In this document: positions 50,608-60,552 of the stretch, piece by piece | Numbering within the stretch: position 1 is the stretch's first letter | How the letters are laid out: the number at the start of each line of letters is the position of its first letter | Source of the DNA: Klebsiella sp. BIGb0138 | GTDB lineage: Bacteria; Pseudomonadota; Gammaproteobacteria; Enterobacterales; Enterobacteriaceae | Assembly (NCBI RefSeq): GCF_004342285.1 | Contig: NZ_SMCV01000009.1 | Location: forward strand, 1-64,000 | Direction: 5' to 3' | DNA: 64,000 nucleotides | Notes under the pieces: generated by a model | Databases searched by the model: none | Seen by the model: only the letters and a program-made list of their open reading frames with translations | What the model was told of the DNA's origin: nothing | Program-made: the position numbers and the translations under genes

Positions 50608-51024
50608 ATGGCAGCGTTACCGGATAAAGACAAACTGCTGCGCAACTTTAGTCGTTGCGCCAACTGGGAAGAGAAGTACCTTTATATTATTGAGCTCGGC
50701 CAGCGGCTGGCGCCGCTGAGTGAGGAAGAGCATAGCGCGCAAAATATCATCCAGGGCTGCCAAAGCCAGGTGTGGATTGTGGTCGAACGGCGCGACGGCG
50801 GCACGCTTGCGCTGCGCGGCGATAGCGATGCGGCTATCGTGAAAGGGCTGATTGCCGTGGTGTTTATTCTCTACGACCAGATGACGGCGCAGGATATCAC
50901 CGACTTTGACGTCCGGCCGTGGTTCGAGAAAATGGCGCTGACGCAACATCTGACGCCTTCGCGGTCGCAGGGGCTGGAAGCCATGATTCGCGCAATTCGC
51001 GCGAAAGCCGCAAATCTTAGCTAG
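50608..51024 (+). CDS. sufE: Sulfur acceptor protein SufE
   Basis: ATG 50608 (AAGGGAAG upstream) gives 138 residues, [20 protein letters not shown]; the longer frame from 50506 runs inside sufS. Cys51 in '[10 protein letters not shown]' accepts persulfide from SufS. It is the last suf gene. Confidence 0.97.
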   Translation: MAALPDKDKLLRNFSRCANWEEKYLYIIELGQRLAPLSEEEHSAQNIIQGCQSQVWIVVERRDGGTLALRGDSDAAIVKGLIAVVFILYDQMTAQDITDFDVRPWFEKMALTQHLTPSRSQGLEAMIRAIRAKAANLS

Positions 51025-51122
51025 AATAAACAGGTAGATTTCATTCTGTTACGTCAGGCCGCTGCGCATGCCGGCCTGACCGCAGATCCTGGCGTTTTAT
51101 CAGCGAAAGAAGGAATCTCAGT

Positions 51123-52112
51123 ATGAAACGCGCATCTCTCATCACCGTAGCCCTTCTGACAGCCCTGAGCGTGCAGCATAGCGCATGGGCGGTAGATTAC
51201 CCTCTTCCTCCAGCGAACAGCCGGCTCATCGGGCAGAATCAATTCTGGACGGTGCAGGAAGGTGAACGCAATCTGCAGGCGATCGCCCGGCATTTTGACA
51301 CGGCGGCGATGCTGATCCTTGAAGCGAACGATACCCTTGCTCCGGTAGATCCTCAGCCGGGTACGCAGGTGCTCATCCCTTCGCAGATGCTGCTGCCGGA
51401 TGTTCCTCGCGAGGGGATTGTCGTGAATCTGGCGGAACTGCGTTTGTACTATTTCCCGCCGGGGCAAAATCAGGTGCAGGTTTATCCCCTTGGCATCGGC
51501 CAGTTAGGGCTGGAGACGCCGGAGATGACCACCCGCGTGGGGCAGAAGATCCCCAATCCGACCTGGACGCCGACGGCGGGCATCCGCGCGCGCTCGCTGG
51601 AGAAAGGCATCAAACTGCCGCCGGTGATCCCGGCGGGGCCGAATAACCCGTTAGGGCGCTATGCGCTGCGCCTGGCGTATGGTAACGGCGAATATCTTAT
51701 TCATGGCACCAATGCCCCGGACAGCGTTGGCCTGCGGGTCAGTTCAGGCTGCATGCGGATGAACGCCGCCGATATTCAGGCGCTGTTTAACCAGGTGAAA
51801 ACCGGAACCCCGGTACGCGTCATCAACCAGCCGGTGAAGTATGCGGTTGAGCCCGACGGCAAACGCTACGTCGAGGTCCATCGACCGCTATCGCAGGATG
51901 AGACCGGCAACACCCGTACGCTTGCCTACACGCTGCCTGCCGCGTTTCATCAGTTTGCCGGGGATAAAGCGGTAGACGAGGCGCAGCTTAACAAGGCATT
52001 GTCCAGACGGGCAGGTTACCCGGTCGTCGTCTCCGGCAGCGCGGATACATCCTCAGAAGGGGCGATGTCGGCGCAGAACGCACCGCGGGATGACGCGCAA
52101 AGAGTGCAGTAA
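51123..52112 (+). CDS. ldtE: L,D-transpeptidase LdtE
   Basis: The 329-residue protein has a Sec signal (cleaved after AWA, about residue 23), a LysM-like segment (about 40-88, '[20 protein letters not shown]') and a YkuD domain (about 98-235) with '[20 protein letters not shown]', catalytic Cys210. It makes meso-DAP to meso-DAP crosslinks in the periplasmic peptidoglycan. Convergent with lpp across a shared terminator. The E. coli neighbour order sufE-ldtE-lpp is kept. Confidence 0.94.
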   Translation: MKRASLITVALLTALSVQHSAWAVDYPLPPANSRLIGQNQFWTVQEGERNLQAIARHFDTAAMLILEANDTLAPVDPQPGTQVLIPSQMLLPDVPREGIVVNLAELRLYYFPPGQNQVQVYPLGIGQLGLETPEMTTRVGQKIPNPTWTPTAGIRARSLEKGIKLPPVIPAGPNNPLGRYALRLAYGNGEYLIHGTNAPDSVGLRVSSGCMRMNAADIQALFNQVKTGTPVRVINQPVKYAVEPDGKRYVEVHRPLSQDETGNTRTLAYTLPAAFHQFAGDKAVDEAQLNKALSRRAGYPVVVSGSADTSSEGAMSAQNAPRDDAQRVQ

Positions 52113-52131
52113 TCAGGACGCAGAGGGCAAA

Positions 52132-52160
52132 AAAAATGGCGCACAATGTGCGCCATTTTT
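52132..52160. terminator. Bidirectional terminator between ldtE and lpp
   Basis: AAAAATGGCGCAC (52132-52144) pairs with GTGCGCCATTTTT (52148-52160). Symmetry and flanking A/T runs suit both convergent genes. Confidence 0.92.
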
Positions 52161-52175
52161 ATTACACAGGTACTA

Positions 52176-52660
<485 letters not shown>

Positions 52661-52670
52661 TTGAATAAAA

Positions 52671-52697
52671 AAAAGCGCCTGCGAAGAGGCGCCTTTA
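52671..52697 (-). terminator. pykF terminator
   Basis: On the minus strand GCGCCT, loop CTTCGC, AGGCGC then eight T form a standard intrinsic terminator 25 bases after the pykF stop. Confidence 0.9.
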
Positions 52698-52721
52698 AAA
52701 AGCGAATTAACCTGTAAATTA

Positions 52722-54134
52722 TTACAGCACGTGCACGGATGCCGTATTGGTGGTTCCGCTCGGGACCAGCGCACCAGAGACCATGACCACCACGTCGCCT
52801 TTGCGCGCCAGGCCGCTCTGCAGCGCCAGTTCTTTACCCAGGATGTAGAAATCGTCGGTAGAGGCTAGCTGCTCAACCAGCAGCGGCACAACGCCTTTGG
52901 TCAGCACCAGCTGACGAGCGGTCGTTTCGTTGGTGGTCAGCGCCAGGATGGTGGCATCCGGGAAATATTTACGTACGGCACGCGCAGATTTACCGCCTTT
53001 GGTCGCGACAACGATCAGCGGCGCTTCCAGTTTTTCAGCGGTTTCCACCGCACCACGGCACACGGCTTCGGTGATGCGCAGTTTGCGGTTGTCGTTGTTG
53101 AATTCCAGACGGCTGGTCATCACGCGGTCAGTACGCTCGCAGATGGTTGCCATGATGGTGACCGCTTCCAGCGGGTATTTGCCTTTCGCGGATTCGCCAG
53201 ACAGCATGACGGCGTCGGTACCGTCGAGGATGGCGTTCGCCACGTCGCCGGCTTCCGCACGGGTCGGACGCGGGTTTTTGATCATCGAATCCAGCATCTG
53301 TGTTGCGGTGATAACCACTTTACGCGCGCGGATACATTTTTCGATGATCATTTTCTGCGCGAAGATCACTTCTTCAACCGGGATTTCAACGCCCATGTCG
53401 CCACGCGCAACCATGATGCCGTCAGAGGCTTCGAGGATTTCGTCGAAGTTGTTCAGGCCTTCCTGGTTTTCAATTTTGGAGATGATCTGAATGTTGTCGC
53501 CGCCGTGGGCTTTCAGGTGCTCGCGAATTTCCACCACGTCGGAACGCTTGCGGATGAATGAGGCCGCCACGAAGTCAACGCCTTGCTCACAGCCGAAGAT
53601 CAGGTCCTGTTTGTCTTTTTCTGCCAGCGCCGGCAGGGCGATGGAAACGCCCGGCAGGTTAACGCCCTTGTTTTCGCCCAGGTCGCCGTTGTTCAGCACT
53701 TTACAGATGACGTTTTTACCTTCGATAGCGGTCACTTCCATCCCGATCAGGCCATCGTCGACCAGGACGGTGTTGCCGACGGACAGGTCAGTGGTAAAAC
53801 CTTCATAGGTCACGGCAACGATTTCGTTGTTGCCAACCACGGATTTGTCGGTGGTGAAGGTGAAAGTCTGACCGGCTTTCAGGGAGACGTCGTTACCGCC
53901 TTCCAGTTTGATGGTACGAATTTCCGGACCTTTGGTGTCCAGCAGGATAGCCGCAGTCTTACCGGTTTTGCTCAACACGTTGCGCAGGTTCTGGATGCGC
54001 TGACCGTGTTCTGCATAGTCACCGTGAGAGAAGTTCAGACGCATGACGTTCATGCCCGCGTCCAGCATTTTGGACAGCATCTCTTCGGATTCGGTTTTCG
54101 GACCGATGGTGCAAACAATTTTGGTCTTTTTCAT
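52722..54134 (-). CDS. pykF: Pyruvate kinase I
   Basis: The 470-residue type I enzyme matches E. coli PykF in length. It contains '[20 protein letters not shown]', the active-site lysine region '[20 protein letters not shown]' and the pyruvate kinase signature region '[15 protein letters not shown]'. It converts PEP and ADP to pyruvate and ATP and is activated by fructose 1,6-bisphosphate in E. coli. The upstream Cra-like site predicts repression during gluconeogenesis, opposite to ppsA. Confidence 0.98.
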   Translation of the reverse strand: MKKTKIVCTIGPKTESEEMLSKMLDAGMNVMRLNFSHGDYAEHGQRIQNLRNVLSKTGKTAAILLDTKGPEIRTIKLEGGNDVSLKAGQTFTFTTDKSVVGNNEIVAVTYEGFTTDLSVGNTVLVDDGLIGMEVTAIEGKNVICKVLNNGDLGENKGVNLPGVSIALPALAEKDKQDLIFGCEQGVDFVAASFIRKRSDVVEIREHLKAHGGDNIQIISKIENQEGLNNFDEILEASDGIMVARGDMGVEIPVEEVIFAQKMIIEKCIRARKVVITATQMLDSMIKNPRPTRAEAGDVANAILDGTDAVMLSGESAKGKYPLEAVTIMATICERTDRVMTSRLEFNNDNRKLRITEAVCRGAVETAEKLEAPLIVVATKGGKSARAVRKYFPDATILALTTNETTARQLVLTKGVVPLLVEQLASTDDFYILGKELALQSGLARKGDVVVMVSGALVPSGTTNTASVHVL

Positions 54135-54339
54135 GAAAGTTTTAGTCTTTAAGTTGTGAAGGATATGGAAATCTCGCTCCGTGGGCGCACAGCCGGGGAG
54201 TCAAACCTGTATTGCGAAAGTTGCTATGCCACGCTCTAAGAATAGGTGACAACAAAAGAGCGTGCAGAAGAAAGTGTGCTGGCGGTTCAGCCCATGAAAA
54301 GAGGCAGTATTTTATGCGTTTAGTCGTGCAGTCCAATGC

Positions 54340-54353
54340 GCTGAAACCATTCA
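54340..54353 (-). promoter_or_regulatory. Cra (FruR) site upstream of pykF
   Basis: GCTGAAACCATTCA fits the Cra consensus GCTGAAWCGNTTCA-type with one or two changes, about 205 bases upstream of the pykF start. In E. coli Cra represses pykF. The 505-base gap 54135-54639 between pykF and fumD otherwise shows only AT-rich promoter-like sequence. Confidence 0.7.
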
Positions 54354-54639
54354 AGAAAGAATCGGTGGGCATTATACGACGAGGAAACAGAAAAGGAAAA
54401 TGAAAACGACGTTTCATTTTATGCCATAAAAATGTAACAAAACTCACACTCATTCCAATCTTATGTGCAACACAATTTTTCGCCAGCCGCTAAGCTAACT
54501 GCCCGAAACAGCGCGGTTTTCCGGCGGGTTCGGCCATGAAAATACCCCGTTGAAAGCGAAACGCCGTACTGGTTTGCTTTATGGCGAAAACATATCAATA
54601 ATGATTTGATTGATAATGATAATTTGTGAGTCGGTTACC

Positions 54640-54855
54640 ATGGGAAATAAAGCAAAAGACGACGAGTTGTATCAGGAAATGTGCCGGGTGGTGGGGAAAG
54701 TGGTGCTTGAAATGCGCGACCTTGGCCAGGAGCCAAAACATATCGTCATTGCCGGGGTCGTCCGCACCTCGCTGGCCAACCCGAAAATCGCCCGCTCCGA
54801 ATTGACCCGCGCCGCGATGGAAAAAGTGGTGCACGCCTTATCCGGGCACGAATAA
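54640..54855 (+). CDS. fumD: Fumarase D
   Basis: ATG 54640 gives 71 residues, MGNKAKDDELYQEMCRVVGK, near-identical in its first 55 residues to E. coli FumD (YdhZ, 69 residues). It is reported to have fumarase activity. The in-frame ATG at 54610 lies in the AT-rich leader. Upstream TGATTGATAATGATAATTTG (54607-54626) is partly Fur-like. Confidence 0.9.
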   Translation: MGNKAKDDELYQEMCRVVGKVVLEMRDLGQEPKHIVIAGVVRTSLANPKIARSELTRAAMEKVVHALSGHE

Positions 54856-54882
54856 CATTCCCGGTCCGCAGGCCGGGATGAT

Positions 54883-55521
54883 TCAGGAGATCACAAACCG
54901 AACCACCGCTTTTACCGCAATCTCACAGTGGTGGGCGACCATCTCTTCGTCGTCGATGGCCGGCAGCGGGTCATCAAGATACAGGCTGCTGAAGGTGTAG
55001 AAATTTGAAACCTGATAAAAGCTAAAGCTGCTGATCAGGCGATGGACGTCACGCGCCTGGAGCCCCTCCTGAAAAATTCCCTGCTGCTGCCCGCGCTGGA
55101 GAATATCCTGCAGAATTGACAGGGCGGTTCGATTCAGCGGCTTCAGCTCTCCCGATGCGGGCAACCACTTGCCACGCTGCATATTTTCCATGCAGATAAC
55201 CCGCATATAGTCCGCGTGGGTGGCATGATAGCGCACGCTCCACTTCACCAGCTGCACCAGCGCTTCCACCGGCGGCAGATGTTCCAGCCCGAGCTGCTGC
55301 TCGGTCTCGCGGATCCGCGAGTAGACGTGTTGCAGCACCGCCTGATACAGCTGCTCCTTGGTTTTGAAGTAGTAAACCACCATGCGCTTGGTGGTCTGCG
55401 CTTCGGTCGCAATCTGCTCCATGCGCGCCCCTGACAGACCATGCTCGGCGAAGACGACGATCGCGGCGGCGAAAATCCGCTCCTTCAGGGATTGTGCTTC
55501 ATCATGAGCAACGACAGACAT
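54883..55521 (-). CDS. TetR family transcriptional regulator
   Basis: ATG 55521 follows AAGGAG by 5 bases and gives 212 residues. The N-terminal TetR helix-turn-helix is clear: 'ERIFAAAIVVFAEHGLSGAR', 'MEQIATEAQTTKRMVVYYFK'. The ligand domain contains 'HRLISSFSFYQVSNFYTFSS'. It diverges from the dehydroshikimate dehydratase gene, and a 16-bp operator-like motif lies in the shared intergenic region and again before the transporter gene. It should repress the 3-dehydroshikimate pathway genes; the inducer is probably a pathway intermediate. Inference from context. Confidence 0.88.
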   Translation of the reverse strand: MSVVAHDEAQSLKERIFAAAIVVFAEHGLSGARMEQIATEAQTTKRMVVYYFKTKEQLYQAVLQHVYSRIRETEQQLGLEHLPPVEALVQLVKWSVRYHATHADYMRVICMENMQRGKWLPASGELKPLNRTALSILQDILQRGQQQGIFQEGLQARDVHRLISSFSFYQVSNFYTFSSLYLDDPLPAIDDEEMVAHHCEIAVKAVVRFVIS

Positions 55522-55593
55522 AACCACTCCTTTTTTCTGAGAGACAAAAAATACACATAATGATCACAAATTAGCAACCTTGTGTGGCGTGAG

Positions 55594-55609
55594 TGAACCA
55601 AATGATACA
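55594..55609. promoter_or_regulatory. Operator-like motif 1 (TetR-type regulator)
   Basis: TGAACCAAATGATACA lies between the regulator gene and the dehydratase gene. Its reverse complement recurs at 57503-57518 with only the two central bases changed. It is the best candidate binding site for the divergently encoded TetR protein. Confidence 0.65.
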
Positions 55610-55646
55610 TATTCAGTGCTCACGTCTGTTGATGACACGAGGACCT

Positions 55647-57500
55647 ATGCTGCGATCCATTGCCACCGTCTCGATTTCCGGCACTCTGCCTGAAAAGCTC
55701 CATGCTATTGCGGCTGCGGGTTATCAAGGCGTCGAAATCTTCGAAAACGATCTCCTCTATTATACCGGCACGCCGGCGGATATTCGCAATCTGGCGGCTG
55801 ATTTAGGGCTAAAAATCACGCTTTTTCAACCCTTTCGCGATTTTGAAGGGGCCAGTCGTACGCAATTTGCGGCCAATATGGCGCGGGCGAAGCGCAAATT
55901 CGCCCTGATGCATGAGCTGGGCTGCGACACGATGCTGCTATGCAGTAACGTGCAGCCGGACTGCTCCGCCGATTTTTCGCTGCAGGTGGCGGATCTCGCC
56001 GCGCTGGCCGCGCTGGCTGAAGAGGAAAATATCACTATTGGCTATGAGGCGCTGGCCTGGGGCACCCACGTTAACCTCTGGTATCAGGCCTGGGAGCGGG
56101 TGAAGAGCGTCAACAGTCCGGCGCTCGGTATCGTCCTCGATAGCTTTCATATCCTCGCCCGCGGCGACACGCTGCAGCGTCTGGATGAAGTCCCGGTGGA
56201 AAAAATCACCTTTCTGCAGTTGGCCGATGCGCCGCTGATGAAGATGGATGTTCTTGAATGGAGCCGCCATTTCCGTTGCTTCCCGGGGCAGGGGCAGCTG
56301 CCGCTGGTGGAATTTGCCGGTGAGCTGACCCGCTGCGGCTATCGGGGGCCCTGGTCGCTGGAGATCTTCAACGACGGCTTCCGCGCCTCGCCGAATGGCG
56401 CCACGGCGAAAGATGGCTATCGCGCGTTGCAGTGGCTGGAAGAGCAGACCCGGGCGCAGCTGCCGGACAGCGACGCCGCGCTGTTCGCCCCACCGCCGTT
56501 AACAGACTATCTCGGCCTGGAGTTTATCGAATTTGCCGCCAGCGCCGCCGACGCGCAAGCCCTTGGCCAGCGTCTGGCCCAGCTGGGCTTTTGCCTGCAG
56601 GGGAGCCATCGTTCAAAACAGGTGGCGCTGTGGCGCAACGGCGGCGCGCGCACCATCGTCAACTCTCAGCCCCACAGCTGGGCCGACCATTTTCATCAAC
56701 GCCACGGCGTGTCGCTGTGCGCCATGGCGTTGCGCGTCAGCTGCAGCGCGACCATCGTTGAACGCGCCCGCGCCTACGGCTATGCCACCTGGCAGGGAGA
56801 TGCCGGGCCCAATGAAAGCCCCATCCCGGCGATTTGCGCGCCTGACGGCAGTCTTATCTATCTGGTCGAGGCCGGTGACGATATCTACGCCCGCGATTTC
56901 CATCTGCGCGACGCGCCGACCCTGCGCGATGACTACAGCGGGATCGATCATCTGGCACTGGGGATGGAGGCGGATAGCCGCGATAACTGGATTATCTTTT
57001 TCCGCACCGTCTTCGGTTTTAGCCTTGAACATGAGCAGACCCTGCCGGATCCCTATGGCCTGGTGCGGAGCCTTGCGGTACACAGCCCGCAGGGCAATAT
57101 CCGTCTGGCGTTGAATATTTCCCAGAGCCGCGCCACGCAGATTGCCCGTTCTGTCGCCTGCTATCAGGGGGCGGGATTGCAGCACGCCGCCTTTGCCTGT
57201 CGGGACCTGCCGGCGACGCTGGATGGCCTGCCGCAGGTCTCCCTCAATGCGCTGCCGATCCCGGCGAACTACTACGAGGATTTGCAGGCGCGCTTTGGCG
57301 AAGAGACGCAGGTGGCGACGCTGAAGCGCCTGCAAATTCTTTATGACCGCGATGCTCGCGGCGGCGAATTTCTGCATTTATACACCCGACCGTTCTCTGC
57401 GGGGCGCTTTTTCTTTGAATTGACCGAAAGACGTGATGGCTACGCGCAGTATGGCGCGGTGAATGCGGCCGTTCGTCTGTCGGCGATGCAGTACGCTTAG
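55647..57500 (+). CDS. quiC: 3-dehydroshikimate dehydratase, two-domain QuiC/AroZ type
   Basis: ATG 55647 after GAGGA gives 617 residues. The N-terminal TIM barrel (1-280) has Glu134 ('GYEALAW'), Asp165 and His168 ('LDSFHIL'), Gln191 ('FLQLAD') and Glu239 ('SLEIFND'), which from memory coincide with the metal-site numbering of Pseudomonas QuiC and so support this start. The C-terminal VOC/HPPD-like part (about 290-617) keeps a possible metal triad His435, His513, Glu591. It dehydrates 3-dehydroshikimate to protocatechuate. The gene heads a transporter-dehydrogenase cluster controlled by a TetR-like protein. Confidence 0.93.
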   Translation: MLRSIATVSISGTLPEKLHAIAAAGYQGVEIFENDLLYYTGTPADIRNLAADLGLKITLFQPFRDFEGASRTQFAANMARAKRKFALMHELGCDTMLLCSNVQPDCSADFSLQVADLAALAALAEEENITIGYEALAWGTHVNLWYQAWERVKSVNSPALGIVLDSFHILARGDTLQRLDEVPVEKITFLQLADAPLMKMDVLEWSRHFRCFPGQGQLPLVEFAGELTRCGYRGPWSLEIFNDGFRASPNGATAKDGYRALQWLEEQTRAQLPDSDAALFAPPPLTDYLGLEFIEFAASAADAQALGQRLAQLGFCLQGSHRSKQVALWRNGGARTIVNSQPHSWADHFHQRHGVSLCAMALRVSCSATIVERARAYGYATWQGDAGPNESPIPAICAPDGSLIYLVEAGDDIYARDFHLRDAPTLRDDYSGIDHLALGMEADSRDNWIIFFRTVFGFSLEHEQTLPDPYGLVRSLAVHSPQGNIRLALNISQSRATQIARSVACYQGAGLQHAAFACRDLPATLDGLPQVSLNALPIPANYYEDLQARFGEETQVATLKRLQILYDRDARGGEFLHLYTRPFSAGRFFFELTERRDGYAQYGAVNAAVRLSAMQYA

Positions 57501-57502
57501 TT

Positions 57503-57518
57503 TGTATCAAATGGTTCA
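57503..57518. promoter_or_regulatory. Operator-like motif 2 (TetR-type regulator)
   Basis: TGTATCAAATGGTTCA is the inverted form of the motif at 55594, matching 14 of 16 positions, and lies 62 bases before the MFS transporter start. It suggests a second, co-regulated promoter. Confidence 0.62.
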
Positions 57519-57579
57519 TTAACCACCACATCGTCAACATAATAACAATATTCATCTGCACCCTATGACAGGAAAGACA

Positions 57580-58905
57580 ATGAACGCATATAGCCAAAAC
57601 CATACCGCGACGCCGGCGGAGAACGCCGCCACCGCGCCTCGCTCCCGGCGGCGAATTGGGATCCTCGCGCTGCTGGCCGTCGGGACGATGATTAACTACC
57701 TCGATCGCACGGTCCTCGGGATCGCCGCGCCTGGGCTAACCGGCGAACTGGGGATTGATGCGGCGGTGATGGGGATGGTGTTTTCAGCCTTCGCCTGGAC
57801 CTACGCGCTGGCGCAAATCCCCGGCGGCCTGTTCCTTGACCGCTTCGGCAACAAGGTGACCTATTTCCTGTCATTAACCCTGTGGTCGCTGTTCACGCTG
57901 TTTCACGGGATGGCGACAGGATTGAAAACGCTGCTGCTGTGCCGTTTTGGCTTAGGAGTCAGCGAGGCGCCGTGCTTCCCGGTCAACAGCCGGGTGGTCA
58001 GCGCATGGTTTCCGCAGCAGGAAAGGGCCAAGGCCACGGCGGTCTATACCGTGGGGGAATACCTTGGTCTGGCCTGCTTCTCGCCGCTGCTGTTCTGGAT
58101 TATGGGGAGTTTTGGCTGGCGGGCGCTGTTTATCAGCGTTGGCGTTGTTGGCGTCCTGTTTGCGCTGGTGTGGTGGCGTTGCTATCGCGAGCCGCATGAA
58201 GATAAACATCTCAGCCAGCAGGAGCGGGAACATATCGTCAGCGGCGGCGGCCTGACGACGGCGGACGCCCGGCAGGTCTCCTTCAACTGGCCGCTGGTGC
58301 GTCAGCTGCTGGGCAAAAGGCAGATTATCGGCGCCAGCCTGGGCCAGTTTGCCGGTAATACCGTGCTGGTGTTCTTCCTGACCTGGTTCCCGACCTATCT
58401 GGCCACGGAGCGTCATATGGCGTGGCTGAAGGTGGGTTTCTTCGCCATTCTGCCCTTTGTTGCCGCCGCCGCCGGGGTGATCTTCGGCGGCTGGATCTCC
58501 GACAAGCTGCTGAGAGCTACCGGCTCGGCTAACCTGGCGCGCAAGCTGCCGATCGTCGCCGGTCTGCTGATGGCCAGCACGATTATTTCCGCCAACTGGC
58601 TGACCAGCGATCTGCTGGTCATTCTGGTGATGTCGTTCGCCTTCTTTGGTCAGGGGATGGTGGGGCTGGGCTGGACCTTGATTTCCGATATTGCGCCAAA
58701 AGGGCTGGGGGGACTGACCGCCGGTTTATTTAACTTCTGCGCCAACTTCGCCGGGATCCTCACCCCGCTGGTCATCGGCTTTATCGTGGCGGTTTCTGGC
58801 GACTTCTTCTATGCGCTGATCTATATCGGCGGCGCGGCGCTGATCGGCGTGGTGGGGTATCTGTTTGTGCTGGGTGATGTCAAACGTATTGAATTAACGC
58901 AGTAA
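57580..58905 (+). CDS. MFS transporter, anion:cation symporter family
   Basis: ATG 57580 (AGGAAAG upstream) gives 441 residues with twelve membrane helices. Family features are 'NYLDRTVLGIAAPGLTGELG' (helix 1), 'ALAQIPGGLFLDRFGNKVTY' (motif A region) and 'GLGVSEAPCFPVNSRVVSAW'. It belongs to the galactonate/glucarate-type ACS branch that imports carboxylates. With neighbours for shikimate and dehydroshikimate metabolism, shikimate, dehydroshikimate or quinate is the likely substrate. It is 11 bases from the dehydrogenase gene. Confidence 0.88.
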   Translation: MNAYSQNHTATPAENAATAPRSRRRIGILALLAVGTMINYLDRTVLGIAAPGLTGELGIDAAVMGMVFSAFAWTYALAQIPGGLFLDRFGNKVTYFLSLTLWSLFTLFHGMATGLKTLLLCRFGLGVSEAPCFPVNSRVVSAWFPQQERAKATAVYTVGEYLGLACFSPLLFWIMGSFGWRALFISVGVVGVLFALVWWRCYREPHEDKHLSQQEREHIVSGGGLTTADARQVSFNWPLVRQLLGKRQIIGASLGQFAGNTVLVFFLTWFPTYLATERHMAWLKVGFFAILPFVAAAAGVIFGGWISDKLLRATGSANLARKLPIVAGLLMASTIISANWLTSDLLVILVMSFAFFGQGMVGLGWTLISDIAPKGLGGLTAGLFNFCANFAGILTPLVIGFIVAVSGDFFYALIYIGGAALIGVVGYLFVLGDVKRIELTQ

Positions 58906-58916
58906 AGGAGCAGGAG

Positions 58917-59753
58917 ATGGTGATTAGTGGTCATACGCGGCTGATAGCGCATCTGGGCTATCCGACCGCCGGTTTTAAAGCGCCGATGATCTACAATCCG
59001 TGGTTTGACAACCGCCAGGTGGATGTCAAAGTGGTGCCGACGGGCGTGAAACCCGAGGCGTTCGCCGCATTTGTCCCGACGCTGTTTACGATGACCAATA
59101 TTATCGGCGCGCTGGTCACGATGCCGCACAAGATTGCCACCTGCGGTCTGGTACAGCATCTCAGCCCAACGGCGGCGATTGCCGGCGCCTGCAACGCTAT
59201 CCGTCGCGAAGCGGACGGCAGCCTGAGCGGCGATATGTTTGACGGCGACGGGTTTGTCCTCGGCATCCGGCGCAAAGGTTTTCAAACGGCGGGGGCGCGG
59301 GCGCTGGTGGTCGGCTGCGGCGGCGTCGGCTCGCCGATTGCCGCCTCGCTGGCGGCGGCGGGCGTACGCGCCCTGACGCTGTATGATAGCCGCCCGGAGG
59401 CGGCCCACGCGCTGGCCGGGCGCCTGCTGCAGCACTATCCGCTGTTAGATATCAGCCTGATGCGGCGCGATCCGCACGGGCACGATCTGGTGGTTAACGC
59501 CACGCCGCTGGGCATGAAGGCGGGCGATCCGCTGCCGCTGGATCCGCACCGGCTGACGCCCGGCACCTGGGTGGGGGAAGTGGTGATGACCCAGGAGTTC
59601 ACCCCGTTGCTACAGGCGGCACAGGCGCGCGGCTGTCCCGTCCAGCGTGGCACCGATATGCTGTTTGAGATGATTCCCGCCTATCTGCGTTTCTTCAATC
59701 TGCCGGTCGCCACCCCGGAGCGGCTGCGCGAGCTGGCGGAAATTCGCTACTGA
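58917..59753 (+). CDS. Shikimate dehydrogenase-like protein (AroE family)
   Basis: The 278-residue protein has the AroE two-domain fold: catalytic Lys72 in 'LVTMPHK', Asn in 'GACNAI', Asp109 in 'MFDGDGF', and nucleotide-binding 'VVGCGGVGSPIAAS' (about 129). The SxS clamp for the shikimate carboxylate in AroE (SKSP) is replaced by FKAP, so it belongs to the SDH-like group and may act on a related substrate or poorly on shikimate. In this cluster it would oxidise shikimate or quinate to the dehydro form for QuiC. AGGAG precedes ATG 58917. Confidence 0.85.
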   Translation: MVISGHTRLIAHLGYPTAGFKAPMIYNPWFDNRQVDVKVVPTGVKPEAFAAFVPTLFTMTNIIGALVTMPHKIATCGLVQHLSPTAAIAGACNAIRREADGSLSGDMFDGDGFVLGIRRKGFQTAGARALVVGCGGVGSPIAASLAAAGVRALTLYDSRPEAAHALAGRLLQHYPLLDISLMRRDPHGHDLVVNATPLGMKAGDPLPLDPHRLTPGTWVGEVVMTQEFTPLLQAAQARGCPVQRGTDMLFEMIPAYLRFFNLPVATPERLRELAEIRY

Positions 59754-59811
59754 ATCGCCAGCGGCCCGGTTAACATAGGATTCTGTTTCCGGGCGTTAAG
59801 CGAGCCATCTT

Positions 59812-60552
59812 ATGAGTACAGCAGTCGTTCTGCTGGCGGCGGGGAGCCTGAAAGGGGCCTTCATCCCGCTGCTGGCGCGTTTTCATCAGCAGACCGGTAT
59901 TGTGGTCGAAGCCCATTTTGCGCCGGCGGGCCTGCTGCGCGAGCGGATTGAAGCCGGAGAGCGTTGCTCGGTTTTCGCCTCTGCTAACCGCCAGCATCCT
60001 CAGGCGCTGCAGCTGGCGGGACTGGCGGGGGAGTGTCGTTCGTTTGCCGGCAACCAGCTGATACTGACCGCCCGCCGTTCCGCCGCCGGCGACGAGGCCG
60101 ACTGGCTGGCGTTACTGCGCGATCCGCAGCTGCGCCTGGCTACCTCAACGCCGGGCTGCGACCCTTCCGGCGACTACGCCTGGCAACTGTTTGTGCGCAT
60201 TGAAGCCCGTTTTCCCGGCGTCGGTAAGGCGCTGATGGTCCGCGCTCGGCAGCTGGTGGGCGGGAGGCAATCGTTAAGCGTCCCGCCGGGTGAGACGGCG
60301 GGGGCCTGGCTGATCCGCGAAGGGCTCGCCGATCTGTTTATCGGCTATGCCCACTACGCCAGTCAGATGAGGGCGGGAGACGATCTGCGAACGGTGGCGA
60401 TCCCGCCGCCGTGGAATATTCAGGCCGACTATCAGCTGACGGTGACGGCAGAGAGCGCCGGGGCGCAGCGGCTGTGTCGCTTCATCCTCGGCGCGGAAGG
60501 CCAGCGGTTCCTGCGGGCGGCCGGTTTTCTGCCGGCTAGCGCCGAATCGTGA
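59812..60552 (+). CDS. ModA-like substrate-binding domain protein without signal peptide
   Basis: The 246-residue protein has the ModA-type periplasmic binding fold: 'VVLLAAGSLKGAFIPLLARF', 'FAPAGLLRERIEAGERCSVF', 'NQLILTAR' and 'IGYAHYASQ'. It starts MSTAVVLLAAGSLKGAF, with the first beta strand of the fold at the N-terminus and no signal peptide, so it would stay in the cytoplasm. It is convergent with and overlaps by 17 bases the end of the ABC transporter operon. It could bind molybdate-type oxyanions inside the cell. Function unproven. Confidence 0.75.
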   Translation: MSTAVVLLAAGSLKGAFIPLLARFHQQTGIVVEAHFAPAGLLRERIEAGERCSVFASANRQHPQALQLAGLAGECRSFAGNQLILTARRSAAGDEADWLALLRDPQLRLATSTPGCDPSGDYAWQLFVRIEARFPGVGKALMVRARQLVGGRQSLSVPPGETAGAWLIREGLADLFIGYAHYASQMRAGDDLRTVAIPPPWNIQADYQLTVTAESAGAQRLCRFILGAEGQRFLRAAGFLPASAES

